The notes under the pieces: model-generated
Told to the model about the DNA's origin: nothing
Seen by the model: the letters and a program-made list of their open reading frames with translations, nothing else
Databases searched by the model: none
Part shown: positions 7,875-13,436 of the stretch, in pieces
How the letters are laid out: every line of letters begins with the position of its first letter
Position numbering within the stretch: position 1 is the stretch's first letter
Made by a program: the position numbers and the translations under genes
Origin: Verrucomicrobiales bacterium
Lineage (GTDB): Bacteria; Verrucomicrobiota; Verrucomicrobiia; Verrucomicrobiales; DEV007
Direction: 5' to 3'
DNA: 13,436 nucleotides
Assembly (NCBI GenBank): GCA_013911195.1
Contig: JACETS010000056.1
Coordinates: forward strand, 1-13,436

Positions 7875-9344
7875 ATGCCAAAAAATAAACTTTTTTTTAG
7901 TTTCTCCATTCTGGCCTCATTATTTCTCAATCTTTCAGAGGGCAAACCAAACATCATTTTTCTATTAGCTGATGACCAAGCTACAATATCTATGGGCTGC
8001 TATGGCAATGAGGATGTTGTGACTCCAAATTTGGATCGTTTATCCCAGAGAGGACTTACTTTTGATAACCATTATGTAACAACGGCAATATGTATGGCTA
8101 GCCGTGCGAGTATTTTGACTGGTAAATATGAATACCAACATGGTTGTAACTTTAATAAAGGAAAACTTGGTGATCAGGACATAGAAAACAGTTATCCTTC
8201 AGTGCTCAAAAATGCAGGGTACATAACGGGCTTCGCCGGAAAATTTGGTATTACTTTAAAAAGTGGATCACCTGAAGCGCTTTTCGATTACTGGGGTGGT
8301 GGCCCTGGTCAAACAAGTTATGTAACACAAAAAAATGCATCTATGAAAAAATATGCAAAGAATTATCCTCATTCAACAATTTCATATGGAGCATTTGGTC
8401 GTGACTTTGTTAATGAAGCATCTAAAGCAGGAAAGCCTTTTTGTTTATCAATTAGTTTTAAGGCACCTCATATGCCTGACACCCCAGATAAAGAATATGA
8501 CCATGTTTACAAGACCATGACCTTCAAGAAGCCTGCAAATTATGGCAGAGAATATTCTAAACACCTGAGTGAACAAAGTAAACAAGGCCGCCAATGGGAG
8601 AGGTGGGAAACTTGGGGCTACAAAGATAACTATGATCATGTGATGCAAAAATATCACCAACTAGTTCATGGAATTGATCAGGCTACGGGAATGATTCTTC
8701 AAGCTTTAAAAGAAAGCGGTGTAGAGGATAACACCATAATTATATACACTTCAGATAACGGGTTTCTTTGTGGATCTCATGGTTATGGATCAAAGGTCCT
8801 ACCTTACGAAGAATCCGTTAGGGTCCCGATGATCATATATGACCCGAGAATGAAAACTAGAAACCAAGGGAAAAGGATTGCTTCATTGACAGCTAACATT
8901 GATATCGCGCCTACCATCATTGAGTTGGCTGGTCAAAAGCGAGTTCCTAGCTCACAGGGAATAAGCCTTCTCCCACTTATTGATGGAAGTCAGAATGAGT
9001 TGCGTCATTCACTGGCGATAATGAATTGTTGGGGGCCCGTGGAGTCTCAATATTTAGGTATTGTGACGAGAAAATGGAAATACATATATTGGTTTTATGG
9101 AGAAAAAATGATTCCTCAAGAGGAACTCTTTAACATGAAAACAGATAAGAATGAGTTCATAAATGCTGCTAAAAATGCGAAAGATCAAAGTAGCTTAGAA
9201 AAAATGAGAGTTCTTTACGATCAAGAAATCAATTCCTTTAAAAAACAATCAGCTCCGTCACATCAAATATATGGGTCCCTTTTTGATAGAACTATTCCTT
9301 GGCTAAATAAGCGACAAATGATTCCAGCCATAATTAAAAAATAA
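7875..9344 (+). CDS. Secreted type I (formylglycine) sulfatase
   Basis: Hydrolyses sulfate esters, probably on an algal or host-type polysaccharide; the exact linkage cannot be read from sequence. The 489-residue product starts with a signal peptide (about 1-23). Metal-binding Asp33-Asp34 lie in the usual LLADDQ context. The sulfatase signature is CMASRASILTG, with Cys73 as the residue converted to formylglycine and Arg77 beside it (C-x-A-x-R form). His199 (APHMP), Asp294-Asn295 (SDNG), His302 and Lys307 (SHGYGSK) complete the alkaline-phosphatase-fold active site, and YEESVRVPMI follows as expected. Length is normal for the family. The ATG is preceded by an A-run and no Shine-Dalgarno sequence. 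It is the first gene of a compact run, 52 nt before the amidase gene. The formylglycine-generating enzyme it needs is not in this window. Confidence 0.95.
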   Translation: MPKNKLFFSFSILASLFLNLSEGKPNIIFLLADDQATISMGCYGNEDVVTPNLDRLSQRGLTFDNHYVTTAICMASRASILTGKYEYQHGCNFNKGKLGDQDIENSYPSVLKNAGYITGFAGKFGITLKSGSPEALFDYWGGGPGQTSYVTQKNASMKKYAKNYPHSTISYGAFGRDFVNEASKAGKPFCLSISFKAPHMPDTPDKEYDHVYKTMTFKKPANYGREYSKHLSEQSKQGRQWERWETWGYKDNYDHVMQKYHQLVHGIDQATGMILQALKESGVEDNTIIIYTSDNGFLCGSHGYGSKVLPYEESVRVPMIIYDPRMKTRNQGKRIASLTANIDIAPTIIELAGQKRVPSSQGISLLPLIDGSQNELRHSLAIMNCWGPVESQYLGIVTRKWKYIYWFYGEKMIPQEELFNMKTDKNEFINAAKNAKDQSSLEKMRVLYDQEINSFKKQSAPSHQIYGSLFDRTIPWLNKRQMIPAIIKK

Positions 9345-9396
9345 AAAAACCGTAGGATCTATTAATCAGTTAAGCTATCATCTATCTTTAATAGCT

Positions 9397-10140
9397 ATGG
9401 GTAGAACCAACCTAAATTTAAAGAGTTTATTGTTTAGTCTTCTGGCTTTGCTAATTGCTATAGGTTGTACAACAACAGACAACCATTTAACGAGTGGCAA
9501 AAAAGCCAGTAAAGCTGGAGGTCAAAAAAATCAGCTTGTTACACCTAAACAAATGTTTAATGAGATTAGGGTCGTTAAAAGGTTTATCCCAAGAGGCCGT
9601 CATGGCCGTAAGTATATTAGGCCCATGAAGCCGCGATATATTACTGTTCACTCGACACAAAATTACAGCGGTGACGCTTGGGACCATGCCCGAGCTCTTC
9701 AAAGAGGTAAACTTAGGGCACCTAAAAGACGAAATGGCAATAGGATTGGCTACTTAACATGGCATTTCACTATTCAAGAAGATGTAGTCTTGCAGCATCT
9801 ACCCACTAATGAACAGGGTGAACATGCTGACTTTAATGGTCCTGGTAATAATTACTCAATCGGTCTTGAAATGTGTGAGCATCGCGGGAATAGCAGACAG
9901 GAGACCCTTACAAGGACCGCTAAACTTTGTGCTTCTCTAATGTACCAATACAATATTCCTCTTAAAAATGTTGTGCCGCATCAACACTGGCCTCGGAAGG
10001 GACTAAAGCCGGAACACAAGAATTGCCCACATTTCTTAATGACCAATGGTAGACCGGGAAGAAAGTGGCGGCAATTCTTACAATCTGTTAAGCTCGAGTA
10101 TAATCGTATTTATATTCCCGAAGAAGTTGCTGATCTTTGA
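9397..10140 (+). CDS. Lipoprotein N-acetylmuramoyl-L-alanine amidase (Amidase_2/PGRP type)
   Basis: Zinc amidase expected to cut the bond between N-acetylmuramic acid and L-alanine in peptidoglycan. The 247-residue product has a hydrophobic leader (8-22) ending in an imperfect lipobox AIGC, so it is probably lipidated at Cys24. A basic linker leads into the Amidase_2 domain (about 75-220). Zinc ligands are His85 (VHST), His195 (VVPHQHW) and Cys210 (KNCPHF). Lys208, two residues before the Cys, matches catalytic Lys128 of T7 lysozyme, favouring an active enzyme over a binding-only PGRP. The conserved Tyr-His after the second strand appears as Trp122-His123. The gene overlaps or nearly touches the next one. 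Role could be muropeptide recycling or attack on other bacteria's walls; its position between a sulfatase and a sialidase-like gene is unusual. Confidence 0.92.
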   Translation: MGRTNLNLKSLLFSLLALLIAIGCTTTDNHLTSGKKASKAGGQKNQLVTPKQMFNEIRVVKRFIPRGRHGRKYIRPMKPRYITVHSTQNYSGDAWDHARALQRGKLRAPKRRNGNRIGYLTWHFTIQEDVVLQHLPTNEQGEHADFNGPGNNYSIGLEMCEHRGNSRQETLTRTAKLCASLMYQYNIPLKNVVPHQHWPRKGLKPEHKNCPHFLMTNGRPGRKWRQFLQSVKLEYNRIYIPEEVADL

Positions 10141-10160
10141 ACATAAATAAAAAGATAATA

Positions 10161-11306
10161 ATGTTTGAGTTAAGAATTCTCTATTTTTTTTGTATCTGTT
10201 CTTTGGTAACTTTTGAGGCACGTTCAGAGCAAAGAGCTTTATGTGATATATGGGAAGAGGATATACCTGTCATGGCGCATCTAGCCGTTGCTATGGATGG
10301 CACCGTATTGCTTTTTAGAGAGCAGCGAGAAAAAAAACGTATTGAAGTCAAACGTAGCAAAGACGGGGGAGTATCATGGTCTGAATATAAATCTGTCGGG
10401 AACCGGATAAAAATTGAGGATGATATGTCAGATGATGGGCGATACAAAGGTGATCATGTTGGGTGGACGGAATTGGCCAATGTTACCGTAGATGAAAGTA
10501 CTGGTGATGTGATGGCTTTTGGAGCTGGACTGAAACCGGTAGAATATCTTTACAGAAGCAAAGACCATGGATTGACTTGGGCTAAGGAAAAAATTGAGAT
10601 TAAACCTGATAAGAATGGATGGTATGCGACTACCTATTGTTGTGACCCAGGAATCACGATCCAACATGGAAAATATAAAGGCCGTTTGCTAATGCCATCA
10701 CAAGTATTTGTTGGACCAATAAACTCTGATGGTTCTAGGATATACCTGAATAAAGGTCAGAACCGAAAATATTTTGGTAAAAGATACAGTAATGCTCTAT
10801 ACAGTGATGATGGCGGTAAAACATGGCTTCATAGTGAACCATTTCCTATTTTTGGCACCTCAGAACCTTCTCTTTGCGAGCTTAATGACGGAACGATTTA
10901 TTACAATGCGAGGACCCATTTTAGAAAAGGAAATAAGCAAGTTGGCCATAGCCTTGATAGTGGCGAAACCTGGGTAAATGCAAAAGAAGACGACGAATTA
11001 TTTGATGGTCCACCTGATGAATATGGATGTAAGGGAGCCGTAGTTAAGATACCCAATAAAGATAAAGATATAATTCTCTTTAGTGCACCAGGAAGGCGTG
11101 ACAAACGTGATGACATTACAATTCACTTAAGCATGGATGGAGGTGAAAGTTGGCCAACAAAACGGATTCTAAAAGTTGGCCCAGGAAATTATACATGGAT
11201 GGCAGTCGGGCGAAAAGAAACTCCGAGCGAGGGAATGATTTACTTGGTGTCCAATAAGGATTGGATGGCTAGGTTCAATTTGGATTGGGTTTTAGAAAAA
11301 AATTAG
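10161..11306 (+). CDS. Secreted sialidase-family Asp-box (BNR) protein
   Basis: A 381-residue predicted six-bladed beta-propeller of the sialidase superfamily, exported by an N-terminal leader (about 6-18). Five Asp boxes (S-x-D-x-G-x-x-W) lie at 66-73, 133-140, 215-222, 264-271 and 324-331. Other family landmarks are SEPSLCELNDGTIYYNAR (Glu235, Arg251), an Arg-rich segment before the last Asp box (Arg316), and Tyr344 in NYTWMA at the place of the catalytic Tyr. The usual N-terminal (F/Y)RIP Arg appears as EDIP (about 33-36), so one of the three carboxylate-binding arginines may be missing. Activity on sialic acid is therefore uncertain; another glycosidase or a lectin role is possible. ATG 10161 was chosen because it gives a compact leader; an in-frame TTG at 10137 would add eight residues and overlap the amidase stop by 4 nt. 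Very likely co-transcribed with the amidase gene. Confidence 0.85.
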   Translation: MFELRILYFFCICSLVTFEARSEQRALCDIWEEDIPVMAHLAVAMDGTVLLFREQREKKRIEVKRSKDGGVSWSEYKSVGNRIKIEDDMSDDGRYKGDHVGWTELANVTVDESTGDVMAFGAGLKPVEYLYRSKDHGLTWAKEKIEIKPDKNGWYATTYCCDPGITIQHGKYKGRLLMPSQVFVGPINSDGSRIYLNKGQNRKYFGKRYSNALYSDDGGKTWLHSEPFPIFGTSEPSLCELNDGTIYYNARTHFRKGNKQVGHSLDSGETWVNAKEDDELFDGPPDEYGCKGAVVKIPNKDKDIILFSAPGRRDKRDDITIHLSMDGGESWPTKRILKVGPGNYTWMAVGRKETPSEGMIYLVSNKDWMARFNLDWVLEKN

Positions 11307-11509
11307 ATGCCATTTAAAAATATATAAGCGGTCATCAATTATTAAGCATCTAACCATCAAAAATCAGGCATAACGTCATTAGCTTACGTTGGATAACTTT
11401 AGATATTAGAATTCAGCGGAAACTGTAAAGAAATGGTGTTCGCTTGTATTTTGGGTTTTTCCAGTGGGGTGATACAAGCGGACACCTACAGTTCGTGAGT
11501 TCTAATTTT
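11307..11509. other. Non-coding stretch upstream of the Sel1 ORF
   Basis: No gene of normal length is seen here. The 3' half is taken up by the long imperfect hairpin at 11405-11506. The 5' half (11307-11404) is AT-rich, with only weak small repeats and no classical terminator for the sialidase-family gene. Confidence 0.5.
11405..11506. repeat. 102-nt imperfect inverted repeat (long hairpin), possible MITE or structured leader
   Basis: Two arms fold on each other over about 35 base pairs. Outer stem: 11405-11415 with 11496-11506 (11 bp, one G-T). Then 11417-11418 with 11494-11495 after a bulged G. Middle stem: AACTGT (11421-11426) with ACAGTT (11488-11493). Inner stem: GGTGTTCGCTTGTATT (11435-11450) with GATACAAGCGGACACC (11471-11486), 16 bp of which two are G-T. 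Unpaired parts are 11427-11434 against T11487 (or a one-base slide) and a 20-nt loop. The two G-T pairs in the inner stem favour a structure working as single-stranded RNA or DNA, or simple drift of two old copies. It ends 3 nt before the ATG of the Sel1 ORF. No clear target-site duplication is seen. Confidence 0.8.
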
Positions 11510-11719
11510 ATGGACGAGAGAATAATAGAGTTAAAAAGAAAAGCAAATAACGGGGACGTATATGCTCAAACTTATTTAGGATATATTTATGAGGTTGGTA
11601 AAGGAGTAAGCAGGCGGATGAATGAATCCGCAGAGTGGTATTTTATGGCTGCTAAAAGTGGAAATCGCTATGCAATAGATGCCCTAGAGAGTATGCGAAA
11701 ATCTTCGGAAAAAATTTAA
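11510..11719 (+). CDS. Small Sel1-repeat protein (69 residues), possibly the remnant of a larger gene
   Basis: Sel1 repeats are TPR-like helical hairpins used for protein-protein contacts. From ATG 11510, residues about 12-48 carry a full Sel1 repeat: A-x-x-G-D-x-x-A-Q-x-x-L-G-x-x-Y-E-x-G-x-G-V, then A-E-W-Y-x-x-A-A. The start of a second repeat follows (SGNRYAIDAL). Sel1 proteins normally have several repeats and a signal peptide, so 69 residues with one and a half repeats is short. The frame stays open upstream to a TTG at 11444, but that part is the hairpin and does not look like protein. A signal-peptide-like reading frame lies in another frame at 11433-11498. The stop is only 10 nt from the stop of the convergent phosphoesterase gene. 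Could be a small intact gene or the tail of a gene broken by the hairpin element. Confidence 0.6.
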   Translation: MDERIIELKRKANNGDVYAQTYLGYIYEVGKGVSRRMNESAEWYFMAAKSGNRYAIDALESMRKSSEKI

Positions 11720-11729
11720 TTAAAATCTA

Positions 11730-13436
11730 TCAAGGCTTATTGGTTTCTTTATTGAAATCATCCAAACAATCTGTTTTATCGGGTTCTGATTCATTCGCTC
11801 GCTTAAGGTCATTTAATCCATTATTGTCCTTATAGGGTCCAATCTTGTTATGAACCTCGACCCTATCAAGAACTCCAATTTCAGAGCCGTCGGCGTTGAA
11901 ACCAATGGATTCCAATAATAAATTTTTATCTTTAATGGTTACTAGAGAGTATTGATTAAAGAGTCCACCAATAATTGGTTTAGGCTTACCTAATACACCG
12001 GGAGAGCTTTCTTTAGCCCAACCACCTTTAACATCGTGTGCCCCTCCAACTATCATATGTTCCCAATCACGAATTATTGGTTCACCATGATCAAGCCATG
12101 CGCCTCCACCTGAAAGCACGTAGTGAACATGATTTAATTTACCGCGTTCGTATTCGTGTGTGTGTCCACTAAAACAGAAATTCACGTTATATTTTTCTAA
12201 TAGAGGAACGAGCTCGTTACGAAGGAAGGCACTACCATCAATCCAGCGTTCACAAAATGGAGGAACGTGAATGGCGACAAACCGAAACCGAGCATTGACA
12301 GCCTTGGGAGAAGAAAGTTGTTTTTCTAGCCACCCGCTAGAGATGTCCACATTCTGGCTAACATGATCAATACAAACATAAAAACAGTTAGAATAAGTGA
12401 ATGTAAATGATCCATGACCAGGTGAATAACCAGGACGAAAGCGAGAGGGCATATCGGACGCAAGCCTTAATGGAGCCCTTGGGTCGCTGGCATCATGATT
12501 GCCCCAGGCCGCGTACCATGGCACTGAAGTACCTAGGTAGTAGGCAACTCTGTCCAAATAAAATTTTCGGGTATCATGGTAACTCGCACCATCTTCTGCT
12601 AAATCACCTGAGGTAAGTCCAAAAGCGACCCCAGAATTAACCATGTGTTTCATCATGCTGATTGTGGGTTCAAGAGGATTAGCAGACCATGCTCCTCGAT
12701 TATGACCTTGGCTATCGGACCATACAGAAAATTTAAAATCAACCTCTGAGTCGGGAGCTGTATCAAAATGGGAAACCTTACTGTGAGGGGTTCCTTTGAT
12801 TGATCTGATCTGATAATGGTAGTGCGTTCCAGGTTCCAGGCCACTAATCAAAGCGCGATGGAAATAGGTGCCGCCGCCGCTGTGCACGCTGACCATTGGC
12901 ACTGTTTTGTCTAAACTATCGCCCTTGCTGTATGCAACCATTAGATCTGCAAGATCTGAACTCTCGGTCATGATCACAATGCGGTCAGTTGATGCGTTCT
13001 GCAGGTAGGGTGGTGTAACAATCTTTATTATTGGTTCCCCAGTAACCTTAATAGACTGAACAGTAACCCATTCGGATATAGATCCATTTTTATCTACGGC
13101 TCTTAATTTTATAGGATAAGCGCCAGGTCTTTTCCATATATGGTTTAAAGCGAATGCATTCTTAGCAGAATCAAATTCAGAAGTTGAATAGGAGCCATCT
13201 CCCCAATCTGATGAGATTTGTACTGAATCATTTTCAGGGTCACTAACTTTGAATACGAAATTATAGGAATCACCTGTCTTTCCAGAACTTGGACCAGCTG
13301 GTTGTGCGGTGATTTTTGGAGCCGAATTTGATGGCTTATTTTTTCCACAAGAGACTACCAAATTATCAATGGCCCACCACCAGTTATTATCTGCCTTTAG
13401 GTATGCAAATTCGATCACTAATTTAGCTGCCTTAGT
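11730..13436 (-). CDS. Secreted PKD + purple-acid-phosphatase-like metallophosphoesterase, 5'-truncated by window edge
   Basis: The frame is open through the right edge, so the true start is missing; the GTG at 13418 is internal. Counting from it, the fragment has 562 residues. Residues 1-23 hold the end of a beta-sandwich module with WWWAIDN, common in secreted PVC proteins. A PKD-like domain follows (about 34-128, with DWGDG and a W-x-x-P-G-x-Y end), then a fibronectin-III-like purple acid phosphatase N-domain (about 130-222). The calcineurin-like phosphoesterase domain spans about 226-440: Asp235 (SDSQ), Asp272 (SGDLAEDG), GNHD (307-310), His384 (AIHVPPF) and GHTH (418-421). These are the two-metal centre motifs; Gln237 stands where many relatives have His. 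The tail (about 525-562) is hydrophilic. It likely frees phosphate from extracellular esters. It converges with the Sel1 ORF with 10 nt between stops and no visible terminator. Confidence 0.9.
   Translation of the reverse strand, partial: TKAAKLVIEFAYLKADNNWWWAIDNLVVSCGKNKPSNSAPKITAQPAGPSSGKTGDSYNFVFKVSDPENDSVQISSDWGDGSYSTSEFDSAKNAFALNHIWKRPGAYPIKLRAVDKNGSISEWVTVQSIKVTGEPIIKIVTPPYLQNASTDRIVIMTESSDLADLMVAYSKGDSLDKTVPMVSVHSGGGTYFHRALISGLEPGTHYHYQIRSIKGTPHSKVSHFDTAPDSEVDFKFSVWSDSQGHNRGAWSANPLEPTISMMKHMVNSGVAFGLTSGDLAEDGASYHDTRKFYLDRVAYYLGTSVPWYAAWGNHDASDPRAPLRLASDMPSRFRPGYSPGHGSFTFTYSNCFYVCIDHVSQNVDISSGWLEKQLSSPKAVNARFRFVAIHVPPFCERWIDGSAFLRNELVPLLEKYNVNFCFSGHTHEYERGKLNHVHYVLSGGGAWLDHGEPIIRDWEHMIVGGAHDVKGGWAKESSPGVLGKPKPIIGGLFNQYSLVTIKDKNLLLESIGFNADGSEIGVLDRVEVHNKIGPYKDNNGLNDLKRANESEPDKTDCLDDFNKETNKP

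Noticed and set aside
9373..9396. AGCTAT / ATAGCT inverted repeat just before the amidase start.
   Set aside because: Six AT-rich base pairs with a 12-nt loop are expected by chance.
10137..10160. TTG start for the sialidase-family gene, overlapping the amidase stop by 4 nt.
   Set aside because: ATG 10161 gives a simpler signal peptide; the TTG cannot be excluded.
11303..11353. 8-bp inverted repeat TTAGATGC / GCATCTAA flanking a 35-nt loop at the end of the sialidase-family gene.
   Set aside because: The loop is long and no T-run follows, so it is not a convincing terminator.
11348..11394. Integron attC-like site: ATCTAAC at 11348-11354 and GTTGGAT at 11388-11394 fit the RYYYAAC/GTTRRRY core boxes.
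   Set aside because: The span is only 47 nt, the inner L boxes do not pair well, and no integrase or cassette array is visible.
1..13436. CRISPR arrays, tRNA or rRNA genes, transposase genes and phage genes.
   Set aside because: None were seen; no spaced direct repeats, cloverleaf pattern or mobile-element enzyme could be found by eye.

Overview
The window looks like chromosomal DNA from a bacterium of the PVC superphylum, most likely Verrucomicrobiota (or a relative in Lentisphaerota/Planctomycetota). The evidence is the tandem-duplicated UvrA (an arrangement known from Chlamydia), a secreted protein joining an SGNH hydrolase to a PVC-type dehydrogenase-like propeller, a secreted type I sulfatase, and a 'WWWAIDN' beta-sandwich end in the last gene. 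GC is low (about 40% by eye) and no gene start has a clear Shine-Dalgarno sequence. The genus cannot be named from the sequence.

Layout. (1) 3-4139 (+): the 3' three quarters of a double-length UvrA, cut by the left edge. (2) 4349-4807 (+): an unrecognised 152-residue helical protein. (3) A terminator hairpin at 4823-4858 serves the convergent minus-strand gene at 4887-7739, an exported 950-residue protein made of an SGNH/GDSL domain, a PVC-type propeller, a HEAT-like helical stretch and a C-terminal azurin-like cupredoxin. (4) 7740-7874 is the divergent promoter region. (5) 7875-11306 (+) is a compact three-gene run: type I sulfatase, lipoprotein N-acetylmuramoyl-L-alanine amidase, and a sialidase-family Asp-box protein. 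(6) 11307-11509 is non-coding and holds a 102-nt imperfect hairpin (11405-11506) ending 3 nt before a 69-residue Sel1-repeat ORF (11510-11719). (7) 11730-13436 (-), convergent and cut by the right edge, is a PKD + purple-acid-phosphatase-like metallophosphoesterase.

How the genes may work together. Apart from uvrA (nucleotide excision repair), the 152-residue protein and the Sel1 ORF, the products look exported or surface-attached and act on glycans, esters, phosphates or peptidoglycan. This suggests scavenging of complex, sulfated or acylated glycans, with the cupredoxin-tailed protein possibly adding an oxidative step. That pathway view is inference. No SusC/SusD-like transporter, sulfatase-maturating enzyme or regulator is visible.

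The points most worth a second look are the 102-nt hairpin before the Sel1 ORF, the copper-protein tail on the SGNH-propeller protein, departures from consensus active sites (UvrA Walker B and insertion domain, sialidase first Arg, SGNH block V Asp), and the uncharacterised 152-residue protein.
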